DNA of 8,374 nucleotides from Solirubrobacteraceae bacterium (GTDB lineage Bacteria > Actinomycetota > Thermoleophilia > Solirubrobacterales > Solirubrobacteraceae), in assembly GCA_019683665.1 (NCBI GenBank), contig JADGIB010000155.1, positions 1 to 8,374 of the forward strand. Direction: 5' to 3'. The position numbers and the translations under genes are program-made. Position 1 is the first letter of the stretch. Each line of letters opens with the position of its first letter. Positions 1-6,193 of the stretch are shown here, one piece after another. The notes under the pieces are model-generated. The model was not told the DNA's origin. It searched no databases and worked only from the letters and a program-made list of their open reading frames with translations.

Positions 1-62
1 CGGGGGGGGCGCGGGGCGCCGGGGGGGGGGGGGGGGGGGCCGGGCGGGGGGGGGGGGGGGGG
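1..62. other. Low-complexity G-rich contig end, probable artefact
   Basis: These bases are almost only G with a few C, including two runs of many consecutive G, and have no codon structure. The sequence becomes ordinary just before the serA stop codon at 74-76. Runs like this are typical of low-quality read ends, for example dark-cycle poly-G in two-colour sequencing, left at a contig edge. I would not interpret it biologically. Any serA terminator or downstream gene is not visible. Confidence 0.8.
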
Positions 63-73
63 ACGCCGGCCGG

Positions 74-1633
74 CTACAGGCTGACGGCGGTGCCGCTGAC
101 GAAGCCCTCGGAGGCGGCGATCTGCTCGACGATCTCCTCGGGCACGGGGCCGTCGGTCGTGACGACCATGACCGCCGCCTGGGTGTCGGCGGTCTCGGGG
201 TCGAGGCCGACGGCGGCCGAGACGATGTTCACGCCGTGCTCGCCGAACACGGTGCCGACGCGGCCGATCATCCCCGGCTGGTCGCGGTAGCGGAAGAAGG
301 CCAGGTGGTCCTGCAGCTCGAGGTTGAACCGCTGGCCGACCGCCTCCAGCAGGTGCGGCCGGTTGCGGCGCCCGAGCACCGTGCCGGCGACGCGCGTCCC
401 GTTGACGGTGACGCGGACGAGGTCGGAGAAGTCGCGCGCGTGGGTGCGCTTGCTCTCGACGACCTCGATCCCCCGCTCGGCGGCGATCGCCGGCGCGTTG
501 ACCTCGTTGACCTCGTCCTCGGTGTGGCCGCTGAGGGCGCCGAGGAGGACGGCGACGGTCAGCGGGCGCACGTCGCGCTCGGCGACCCGGCCGAGATACT
601 CGATGTTCAGCGCGCCCAGCCCGCCGCTCAGCCCGACCGCGATGCGGCCCAGGGCCCGGCACAGCGGCAGGAACGGCCCGAGCACCTCGAGGTCCTCGGC
701 CGCGACCGCGGGCACGTTGACCGCGGTGGTGACGCTGCCGCCGGTGAGGGCGGCGACGACCTGCTCGGCCGCCTGGTAGCCGGCGCGGTCGGTCGCCTCG
801 CGGGTCGAGGCGCCCAGGTGCGGCGTGACGATGACGTTCGGGTAGCCGAAGAGCGGGTGCTCGGTGATCGGCTCCTCGCGGAACACGTCGAGCGCGGCGC
901 CGGCGACCTTGCCGGAGTCGAGCGCCGCCTGCAGGGCCGCGTCGTCGACGAGCGGGCCGCGGGCGACGTTCAGGACCCGCACGCCGTCCTTCATCTTCGC
1001 GAAGGCGTCGGCGTTGAGCCAGTTCTCGGTCTCCGGCGTCTTGGGCAGGTGGATCGTGATGAAGTCGGCGACCGCGTAGACGTCGTCGGAGGTCGCGGCC
1101 TGCTCGACGCCGAGCTCGCGGTAGCGGTCGGCGCCGACGAACGGGTCGTAGGCGACGACGCGCATCCCGAAGCCCTGGGCGCGGTGCGCGACGAGCTGGC
1201 CGATGCGCCCGAAGCCGAGGATGCCGAGCGTCTTGTCCATCAGCTCGACGCCCGAGAACTTCGAGCGCTCCCACCGGCCGCCGGTGAGGCTGGCGTGCGC
1301 CTGCGGGATGTTGCGCGCGAGCGCGAGCAGGAGCGCCATCGTGTGCTCGGCCGCGGTCACGACGTTGGACTGCGGCGCGTTGGCGACGACGATGCCGCGC
1401 TTCGTCGCCTCCTCGACGTCGACGTTGTCGACGCCGACGCCGGCGCGGCCGATCGCCTTCAGGTTCGTGGCCTTGGCCAGGACCTCGGCGGTGACCTTCG
1501 TCGCCGACCGGATGATGAGGCCGTCGTAGTCCTCGATGTGCTCGAGGTGCTCGGCGCCCTCGTCGACGTCGAAGTGCCTGCGCAGCAGCTCGACCCCCGA
1601 GACGCCGATCTTCTCCGCGACGAGAACCTTCAT
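74..1633 (-). CDS. serA: D-3-phosphoglycerate dehydrogenase SerA (long, ACT-domain form)
   Basis: SerA oxidises 3-phosphoglycerate to 3-phosphohydroxypyruvate with NAD+, the first committed step of serine synthesis in the cytoplasm. The 519-residue protein has the long, mycobacterial-like architecture. The substrate-binding and nucleotide-binding domains cover about 1-300, with the GxGxxG fingerprint at 140-145 and an acidic Asp163 that favours NAD. The catalytic set is visible as Arg225 in NVARG, Glu254 in FREEP and His272 in PHLGAST. An extra allosteric domain follows at about 303-435, and a C-terminal ACT domain at about 445-519, where serine feedback inhibition normally acts. The ATG at 1633 was chosen because MKVLVAEK is the usual family N terminus and GGAG lies 8 nt upstream (1642-1645). 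The open frame continues further upstream only as a shadow of serC. The start overlaps the serC stop as ATGA, so translation is probably coupled. The C terminus is complete. Confidence 0.96.
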   Translation of the reverse strand: MKVLVAEKIGVSGVELLRRHFDVDEGAEHLEHIEDYDGLIIRSATKVTAEVLAKATNLKAIGRAGVGVDNVDVEEATKRGIVVANAPQSNVVTAAEHTMALLLALARNIPQAHASLTGGRWERSKFSGVELMDKTLGILGFGRIGQLVAHRAQGFGMRVVAYDPFVGADRYRELGVEQAATSDDVYAVADFITIHLPKTPETENWLNADAFAKMKDGVRVLNVARGPLVDDAALQAALDSGKVAGAALDVFREEPITEHPLFGYPNVIVTPHLGASTREATDRAGYQAAEQVVAALTGGSVTTAVNVPAVAAEDLEVLGPFLPLCRALGRIAVGLSGGLGALNIEYLGRVAERDVRPLTVAVLLGALSGHTEDEVNEVNAPAIAAERGIEVVESKRTHARDFSDLVRVTVNGTRVAGTVLGRRNRPHLLEAVGQRFNLELQDHLAFFRYRDQPGMIGRVGTVFGEHGVNIVSAAVGLDPETADTQAAVMVVTTDGPVPEEIVEQIAASEGFVSGTAVSL

Positions 1634-2748
1634 CCGATCCGCTCCACCACGTAGTCGATGCAGGCCGTCAGCGCCTCGACGTCGGCGGGCTCGACGGCCG
1701 GGAACATGCCGATCCGCAGCTGGTTGCGCCCGAGCTTGCGGTACGGCTCCGTGTCGACGATGCCGTTCGCGCGCAGCGTGGCCGCGACCGCGGCGGCGTC
1801 GACGGCGTCGTCGAAGTCGATCGTGCCGACGACGAGCGACCGCTTCGCCGGGTCGGCGACGAACGGGGTCGCGTACGACGTGCGCTCCGCCCACGCGTAC
1901 AGGCGGCTCGACGAGTCGGTCGTGCGCCGCACGCACCAGTCGAGGCCGCCCTGCGCGTTCATCCAGTCGATCTGCTCGGCGAGCAGGATCAGCGTCGCGA
2001 CGGCGGGCGTGTTGTACGTCTGGTCCTTGCGCGAGTTGTCGAGCGCGGTCGTCAGCGACAGGAACTCGGGGACCCAGCGGCCCGACGCGCCGAGCTCCTC
2101 GATGCGCGCGATCGCGGCCGGGCTGACGAGCGCCAGCCACAGGCCGCCGTCGGCGGCGAAGCACTTCTGCGGCGCGAAGTAGTAGACGTCGGCCTGGGCG
2201 GCGTCGAGCGGCAGGCCGCCCGCGCCCGAGGTCGCGTCGATGAGGACGAGCTGGCCGTCGCCGCCGACGCGCTCCACCGGCACCATGACGCCGGTCGACG
2301 TCTCGTTGTGGGCCCAGGCGACGACGTCGGCCGACGGGTCGGCGGTCGGCGCCGGCGCGTCGCCGGGCTCGGCCGAGACGACGATCGAGTCGGCCAGGAA
2401 CGGCGCGCCGCCGGTCGCCTTGGCGAACTTCGACGAGAACTCGCCGTAGGCGAGGTGCAGCGCGCGCTCGCGGACGAGGCCGAAGGCGGCGGCGTCCCAG
2501 AAGGCGGTCGTGCCGCCGTTGCCGAGCATGACCTCGTAGCCGTCGGGCAGCGAGAACAGCTCGCGCAGGCCCTCGCGGACGCGGCCGACGAGCGACCGGA
2601 TCGGCTTCTGACGGTGCGAGGTGCCCATCAGGCCGGCGTGCTCACCGGCGAGGCCGGCGAGCTGCTCGGGACGGACCTTCGACGGGCCGCAGCCGAAGCG
2701 GCCGTCCGCGGGCCGCAGGTCGGCGGGGATCTCGATGGTGGCGTTCAT
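1630..2748 (-). CDS. serC: Phosphoserine aminotransferase SerC (actinobacterial type)
   Basis: SerC is a PLP enzyme that converts 3-phosphohydroxypyruvate and glutamate to O-phosphoserine and 2-oxoglutarate; the same family can also serve pyridoxal phosphate synthesis. The 372 residues match the mycobacterial-type subgroup. The N-terminal FGCGPSKVR block is at 18-26, LMGTSHRQ at 40-47, GNGGTT at 76-81, the PLP-ring Asp171 in IDATSGAGG, the Schiff-base Lys195 in APQKCFAADGG, and TYNTPA at 244-249. The ATG at 2748 gives the expected N terminus but has no clear Shine-Dalgarno. serA follows with a 4-nt overlap, so the two form a serine operon. The leader upstream carries a candidate ZTP riboswitch and its own -10-like site, so this operon is probably transcribed separately from ilvC. 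serB is not in the window. Confidence 0.95.
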   Translation of the reverse strand: MNATIEIPADLRPADGRFGCGPSKVRPEQLAGLAGEHAGLMGTSHRQKPIRSLVGRVREGLRELFSLPDGYEVMLGNGGTTAFWDAAAFGLVRERALHLAYGEFSSKFAKATGGAPFLADSIVVSAEPGDAPAPTADPSADVVAWAHNETSTGVMVPVERVGGDGQLVLIDATSGAGGLPLDAAQADVYYFAPQKCFAADGGLWLALVSPAAIARIEELGASGRWVPEFLSLTTALDNSRKDQTYNTPAVATLILLAEQIDWMNAQGGLDWCVRRTTDSSSRLYAWAERTSYATPFVADPAKRSLVVGTIDFDDAVDAAAVAATLRANGIVDTEPYRKLGRNQLRIGMFPAVEPADVEALTACIDYVVERIG

Positions 2749-2780
2749 GACTGGTGCGGGGCAGGGGGACGACGGTGAAG

Positions 2781-2855
2781 TGCCCAGGCGCGCGGCGAAG
2801 AACAGCGATCGCCGCTTCCCGGTGGTGCTCCACCCGAACGCCAGTCACGGCGACC
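2781..2855 (-). promoter_or_regulatory. Candidate ZTP (pfl) riboswitch in the serC leader
   Basis: ZTP riboswitches bind the purine-intermediate alarmone ZMP/ZTP, which builds up when 10-formyl-tetrahydrofolate runs short. They usually control one-carbon and purine genes. Read on the minus strand, an 8-bp P1 forms between GGTCGCCG (2855-2848) and CGGCGATC (2814-2807) with one G-U pair. The conserved internal-loop strand TGACTGGCG is at 2847-2839. P2 is GGTGG (2834-2830) with CCACC (2825-2821) around an AGCA loop. GGGAAG (2820-2815) is the opposing loop strand. The 3' hallmark GCGCCTGGGCA is at 2791-2781, and its CGCC (2790-2787) can form the pseudoknot with GGCG (2842-2839). All blocks are in the order and spacing I know for the pfl motif. 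It ends 32 nt before the serC ATG. I see no terminator hairpin or Shine-Dalgarno in that gap, so the output mechanism is unclear. Confidence 0.87.
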
Positions 2856-2863
2856 GACGACTC

Positions 2864-2869
2864 AGACTA
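2864..2869 (-). promoter_or_regulatory. Candidate -10 element (TAGTCT) of the serC-serA promoter
   Basis: On the minus strand TAGTCT fits the actinobacterial TANNNT -10 pattern. It is the only TANNNT match I found between the ilvC hairpin and serC. A start about 7 nt downstream would be near 2857, two bases before P1 of the candidate riboswitch, which supports both calls. The -35 region is weak: a CCGACG at 2894-2889 has the GAC core, but the spacer would be 19 nt and it lies in the loop of the upstream hairpin. Confidence 0.5.
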
Positions 2870-2879
2870 GCGCGCCCCG

Positions 2880-2905
2880 CGCGCGCCCCGTCGGCGGGGC
2901 GCGCG
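2880..2905 (-). terminator. GC-rich hairpin downstream of ilvC, likely terminator without a U tract
   Basis: An 11-bp perfect stem pairs 2880-2890 with 2895-2905 around a 4-nt loop, starting 14 nt past the ilvC stop codon. No T tract follows on the minus strand. This is common for terminators in high-GC actinobacteria but makes the call less certain. It separates ilvC from the serC leader. Confidence 0.6.
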
Positions 2906-2919
2906 GGACACGGAACGGC

Positions 2920-3909
2920 TCAGAACTCGGTCTCGATCCAGTCCATGTGGGCGCGCAGCTGCTTGCCCGTGGACTCGATCAGGGACGTCGACTGCTCCTC
3001 GCGCATGCGCAGGAAGTTCTCCTGGCCGGCGCGGTTCTCGGCGATCCACTCGCGGGCGAACTCGCCGCTCTGGATCTCCTCCAGGATCTTGCGCATGTTC
3101 GCGCGGGTCTCCTCGGTGATCACCCGCTTGCCGCGCGTGTAGTCGCCGTACTCGGCCGTGTTCGAGATCGAGTAGCGCATCCCGGCCAGGCCCTTCTCGT
3201 ACATGAGGTCGACGATGAGCTTGAGCTCGTGGAGGCACTCGAAGTAGGCCATCTGCGGGTCGTAGCCCGCCTCGACGAGCGTCTCGAAGCCGGCCTGGAC
3301 GAGCTCGGACGCGCCGCCGCAGAGGACGGCCTGCTCGCCGAACAGGTCGGTCTCGGTCTCGTCCTTGAAGGTCGTCTCGATGACGCCGCCGCGGGTGCAG
3401 CCGATGCCCTTGGCGTAGGCGAGGGCGAGGGCCTTCGCGTTGCCGGTGGCGTCCTGGTGGACGGCGATCAGGCCCGGCACGCCGGAGCCCTCGGTGTACT
3501 GACGACGCACGAGGTGGCCGGGGCCCTTCGGGGCGACGAGCGCGACGTCGACGCCGGGGGGCGGCTCGACCTCGCCGTAGTGGACGGAGAAGCCGTGGCC
3601 GAACAGGAGCATGTTCCCCTCGGCGATGCCGTCGCGGACCTCGGCCTCGTAGATCGCCCGGTGCTTCTCGTCGGGCACGAGGAGCATGACGAGGTCGCCG
3701 CGGCTGGCGGCGTCGGCGACGCCGAGCACCTCGAGGCCGTGGTCGCGGGCCTCCTGCACCGAGGCCGAGTCCTCGCGCAGGCCGACGACGACCTGCACGC
3801 CGCTGTCCTTCAGGTTCAGCGCGTGGGCGTGGCCCTGCGAGCCGAAGCCGATGATGGCGACGGTCTTGCCGTCGAGGAGCGAGAGGTCAGCGTCGTCGTC
3901 GTAGTACAT
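2920..3909 (-). CDS. ilvC: Ketol-acid reductoisomerase IlvC, class I
   Basis: IlvC isomerises and reduces acetolactate or acetohydroxybutyrate with NAD(P)H and Mg2+, the second common step of valine, leucine and isoleucine synthesis. The 329 residues match the short class I form. The Rossmann fingerprint GFGSQG is at 21-26, and the cofactor-selecting loop has Arg45, Ser48 and Ser50, which suggests NADPH. His105 and Lys128 (APKGPG) are in place. The metal ligands Asp188 and Glu192 (ETDLFGEQ), Glu224 and Glu228 (FECLHELK), and Ser249 in SISNTAEYG are all present. I chose the ATG at 3909, which begins at the conserved MYYDDDADLS. A TTG at 3927 would add six residues and has a GGTGAG 6 nt upstream, whereas the ATG has no Shine-Dalgarno, so the start is not settled. 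ilvB and ilvN are not next to it. The methyltransferase ends 39 bp upstream. Confidence 0.95.
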   Translation of the reverse strand: MYYDDDADLSLLDGKTVAIIGFGSQGHAHALNLKDSGVQVVVGLREDSASVQEARDHGLEVLGVADAASRGDLVMLLVPDEKHRAIYEAEVRDGIAEGNMLLFGHGFSVHYGEVEPPPGVDVALVAPKGPGHLVRRQYTEGSGVPGLIAVHQDATGNAKALALAYAKGIGCTRGGVIETTFKDETETDLFGEQAVLCGGASELVQAGFETLVEAGYDPQMAYFECLHELKLIVDLMYEKGLAGMRYSISNTAEYGDYTRGKRVITEETRANMRKILEEIQSGEFAREWIAENRAGQENFLRMREEQSTSLIESTGKQLRAHMDWIETEF

Positions 3910-3927
3910 AGGCGGCCGAGCGTACAA

Positions 3928-3947
3928 CGCGCGCTCACCGGCGCGCG
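3928..3947 (-). repeat. Inverted repeat between methyltransferase and ilvC
   Basis: CGCGCGC at 3928-3934 pairs perfectly with GCGCGCG at 3941-3947 around a 6-nt loop. It fills most of the short gap between the methyltransferase stop and ilvC. On the minus strand the loop is CGGTGA, part of the only Shine-Dalgarno-like motif near ilvC. It could be a weak terminator, a translational control hairpin, or chance in alternating GC sequence. Confidence 0.4.
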
Positions 3948-3948
3948 G

Positions 3949-4803
3949 TCAGGCCTCGGCGCGCGCGACGCGGGTGAGGGCCGGCAGCTCGACCGCGCCG
4001 CCCTCGGCGACGTACCCGGCGACGCGCGCCTGGGCGCCCTCCATGAGCTCGTCGCGGACCGCCGGGTCGGCGGCGGCGAGCACCGCGCGCAGCGTCGGCG
4101 ACATGTCGACCTGGGTGTCCCACCAGGCGTCGAGGTCCGGGTAGGCGATCGTGAACGCGACGGTGTCGACGGCGACGTCGAGGAAGCCGGCGTCGGCCAG
4201 GCGCTCGGCGATCGCGTCGGGGTCGGCCCACGCGAACGGGCCGGGCGCGTCCGGGTCGCGCGGCGGCGCCAGGCCGCGGGCGTCCAGCTCCTGGGCGGCG
4301 GCGGTCATCCACGGGTTCGCCTCGGCGTCGGCCCAGGCGGCGAGCGCGACGACGCCGCCGGGGCGCAGGACGCGACGCGTCTCGCGCAGCGCCGCGTCGG
4401 GGTCGGCGAGGAGCATGTAGCCCCAGCGGCAGACGACGGCGTCGACGGCGGCGGCCGGGAGGTCGATCCACTCGGCCTCCATCGGCCTGGCCTCGACGAC
4501 GTCCTCCAGGCCGCGCTCGCCGGCGCGGCGGCGCGCGGCCTCGACCATCTTCTCGGCGCCGTCGGTGAGGACGACCTTCCCGCCCGGGCGGACGAGCTCG
4601 GCGACGAGCAGGCCGACGTCGCCGGGGCCGGCGGCGAGCTCGAGCACGGTCTGGCCGGGCTGGGGCGAGATCGCGTCGACGAGCCACGTGCTCACGGCCC
4701 GGGTCTGGGCGTCCCACCAGCGGTGGTGGCGGTCCCAGCCCTCGGCGGCGGCCTCCCACCCCTCGCGGGCGCGCTGACGGTAGGCGACGGGATCCTCGGT
4801 CAC
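3949..4803 (-). CDS. Class I SAM-dependent methyltransferase, substrate unknown
   Basis: This 284-residue cytoplasmic protein has a class I Rossmann methyltransferase core. Motif I is VLELAAGPGDVG at 53-64, the acidic residue after strand 2 is Asp81 in LTDG, motif II is around 121-128 (DAVVCRWG), and the post-II strand is LRPGGVVALAAW at 146-157. The N terminus (about 1-45) is helical and Trp-rich, and the C-terminal 100 residues should form the substrate lid. The layout is broadly UbiE/Methyltransf_11-like, but I do not see UbiE signatures strong enough to name it MenG. The start is GTG at 4803, with GAGAGG 9 nt upstream inside the end of menE. It lies 13 nt after the menE stop, so the two are very likely co-transcribed. 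That makes a quinone-related methylation plausible, but this is inference only. Confidence 0.85.
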   Translation of the reverse strand: MTEDPVAYRQRAREGWEAAAEGWDRHHRWWDAQTRAVSTWLVDAISPQPGQTVLELAAGPGDVGLLVAELVRPGGKVVLTDGAEKMVEAARRRAGERGLEDVVEARPMEAEWIDLPAAAVDAVVCRWGYMLLADPDAALRETRRVLRPGGVVALAAWADAEANPWMTAAAQELDARGLAPPRDPDAPGPFAWADPDAIAERLADAGFLDVAVDTVAFTIAYPDLDAWWDTQVDMSPTLRAVLAAADPAVRDELMEGAQARVAGYVAEGGAVELPALTRVARAEA

Positions 4804-4816
4804 GGCCCCCAGCCTC

Positions 4817-6067
4817 TCACAGGGCGCGGCGCAGGACCTTGCCCGACTCGGTGCGCGGCAGCTCGGCCGCGAACGCGACCGCCTTGGGCACCTTGTAGGG
4901 CGCCAGGCGGGCGGCGACGTGGGCGCGCAGCTCGGCCTCGGTGGCGGCCGCGCCCGGGCGCAGGACGACGGTCGCGACGACCGCCTCCCCCCACTCCGGG
5001 TCGGGCCGGCCGTGGACGGCGGCCTCGGCGACCGCCGGGTGCTCGGCCAGCGCGGCCTCGACCTCGGCCGGGGCGACGTTCTCGCCGCCGCTGATGATCG
5101 TGTCGGCCTTGCGCCCGATGACCTCCAGGCGGCCGTCGGCGTCGAGGCGGCCGAGGTCGCCGGTGTGCAGCGGGCCGCCCCCGGCGACGGTCGGGCCGCG
5201 GACGACGATCTCGCCGTCGGCGGCGATCTCGACCCGCGTGCAGAAGAGCGGCCAGCCGCCGGTGGCGATCTGCGAGCACGCCTCGGTCATCCCGTACGTC
5301 GTCGTGACCGGGACGCCGGCCGCGCGGGCCCGCGCGAGCAGCGCGGGCGGGGCGGGCGCGCCGCCGAGCAGGACGGTGCGCAGCCGCGGCGGCTCGCGCC
5401 AGCCGGCGTCGAGGAGGCGGCCGAGCATCGTCGGGACGAGCGAGACGAGCGTCGCGTCGCGCAGCTCCTCGAGCGCGCGGCCGGTGTCCCAGCGCTCGAG
5501 CACGCGGGCGGTCGTGGCGCCGATCGCGCTGCGCACGAGGACGCTGAGGCCGCCGACGTGGCTGACCGGCAGCGGCGACAGCCAACGCTCGCCGGGGCCG
5601 TGGCCGAGCGCGACGGCCGAGCCGAGCGCGCTCCACAGCCAGTTGCCGAACGTCAGCGCGACGGGCCGGGGCCGGGCGCTGGAGCCGCTCGTGTGGACGA
5701 TCGCGGCGGGGGCGTCGAGGTCGTGGGCCCAGGCGAGCCGGGCGGGCGCGGGCGCGTCGGCGGGCAGCGGGGCGTCGACGACGAGCCGGCAGCCGGCGGT
5801 GACGTGGGCGCGGTCCTCGGGCCCCAGGCGCGGGTCGACGGGCACGGCGACCGCGCCGAGCGCCCAGGCCGCGTGGAGGGCGACGGCGAACTCGGCGCCG
5901 GGCGCGAGCGCGATCCCGACCCGGTCGCCCGGCCCGGCGCCGGCGGCCGCGAGCGCGCCCGCGCCGGCCGCGGCCCGCGCGCGCAGCTCCGCGTACGTGA
6001 TCCCGTTGACGGCCTCGTGCTGCGGGCGCGTCCGCGTCGCGCGCGCCAGCCACGACTCGACGACCAT
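4817..6067 (-). CDS. menE: o-Succinylbenzoate-CoA ligase MenE
   Basis: MenE adenylates o-succinylbenzoate with ATP and transfers it to CoA, producing the substrate of MenB. The protein is an ANL-superfamily enzyme of 416 residues, a little short for the family (about 450-490). The ATP P-loop is TSGSSARPRPV at 126-136. The A5 motif TYGMTEA is at 257-263, and Asp304 in HTGDLGRLDADG binds the ribose. The hinge and A8 region is GRKADTIISGGENV at 318-331. The A10 catalytic Lys410 lies in RTESGK near the C terminus. The P-loop is unusual: the common PKG is PRP. The assignment among acyl-CoA ligases rests mainly on divergent pairing with menB, menA and menC. The ATG at 6067 was chosen because a plausible N terminus follows and a -10-like TAGCCT lies 8 nt upstream; the open frame beyond it runs antisense through menB. 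The methyltransferase follows after 13 nt. Confidence 0.88.
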   Translation of the reverse strand: MVVESWLARATRTRPQHEAVNGITYAELRARAAAGAGALAAAGAGPGDRVGIALAPGAEFAVALHAAWALGAVAVPVDPRLGPEDRAHVTAGCRLVVDAPLPADAPAPARLAWAHDLDAPAAIVHTSGSSARPRPVALTFGNWLWSALGSAVALGHGPGERWLSPLPVSHVGGLSVLVRSAIGATTARVLERWDTGRALEELRDATLVSLVPTMLGRLLDAGWREPPRLRTVLLGGAPAPPALLARARAAGVPVTTTYGMTEACSQIATGGWPLFCTRVEIAADGEIVVRGPTVAGGGPLHTGDLGRLDADGRLEVIGRKADTIISGGENVAPAEVEAALAEHPAVAEAAVHGRPDPEWGEAVVATVVLRPGAAATEAELRAHVAARLAPYKVPKAVAFAAELPRTESGKVLRRAL

Positions 6068-6075
6068 GGGCGGCG

Positions 6076-6081
6076 AGGCTA
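6076..6081 (-). promoter_or_regulatory. Candidate -10 element (TAGCCT) for leaderless menE
   Basis: On the minus strand TAGCCT ends 8 nt before the menE ATG, so a start 7 nt downstream would leave a 5' leader of only a base or two. There is no Shine-Dalgarno before menE, which fits leaderless translation as is common in actinobacteria. I find no convincing -35 hexamer. Confidence 0.45.
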
Positions 6082-6083
6082 GC

Positions 6084-6117
6084 CGGGGGCCCGCCGCGGG
6101 CCGTCGCCGGGCCCCCG
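6084..6117. repeat. 10-bp perfect inverted repeat in the menE/menB divergent region
   Basis: CGGGGGCCCG at 6084-6093 is the exact reverse complement of CGGGCCCCCG at 6108-6117, with a 14-nt spacer. It lies directly upstream of the candidate menE -10, where a regulator could act. The GC bias makes chance palindromes frequent, so a function is only a possibility. Confidence 0.4.
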
Positions 6118-6129
6118 CCGCCCGGCCGG

Positions 6130-6141
6130 CGACGGCCGTCG
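6130..6141. repeat. 12-bp palindrome in the menE/menB divergent region
   Basis: CGACGGCCGTCG is a perfect palindrome near the middle of the divergent intergenic region. It would suit a dimeric repressor for both promoters. A palindrome of this length has a moderate chance of arising at random in DNA of this composition. Confidence 0.3.
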
Positions 6142-6163
6142 TGCGCCGGCAGCGGCGCCGCGA

Positions 6164-6180
6164 CCCGCCGGCGCGGCGGG
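6164..6180. repeat. 7-bp inverted repeat abutting the menB -10 site
   Basis: CCCGCCG at 6164-6170 and CGGCGGG at 6174-6180 are perfect inverted arms around GCG, ending one base before the TAGCCT hexamer. The position, within the promoter spacer, is where a repressor operator would work. It may also be chance. Confidence 0.35.
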
Positions 6181-6181
6181 A

Positions 6182-6187
6182 TAGCCT
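6182..6187 (+). promoter_or_regulatory. Candidate -10 element (TAGCCT) for leaderless menB-menA-menC
   Basis: TAGCCT ends 6 nt before the menB ATG at 6194, so transcription would start at or next to the A of ATG. No Shine-Dalgarno is present. A weak -35 GCGACC at 6160-6165 leaves a 16-nt spacer. The hexamer is identical to the one facing menE. Confidence 0.5.
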
Positions 6188-6193
6188 GCCCCC

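Noticed and set aside
236..1654. 472-codon plus-strand open frame opposite serA
   Set aside because: Low-complexity Arg/Asp/Ala/Val translation, fully covered by a complete, motif-rich serA on the minus strand.
2642..2848. 68-codon minus-strand open frame across the serC leader
   Set aside because: It overlaps the candidate riboswitch and then runs out of frame through the 5' end of serC. I considered a leader peptide but saw no ribosome site or run of regulatory codons.
2947..5094. Very long plus-strand open frame (715 codons) antisense to ilvC and the methyltransferase
   Set aside because: It spans two well-supported genes on the other strand plus their gap, and its translation is Ala/Arg/Gly/Val/Asp-rich with no recognisable motif. 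Stop codons are simply rare in such GC-rich DNA.
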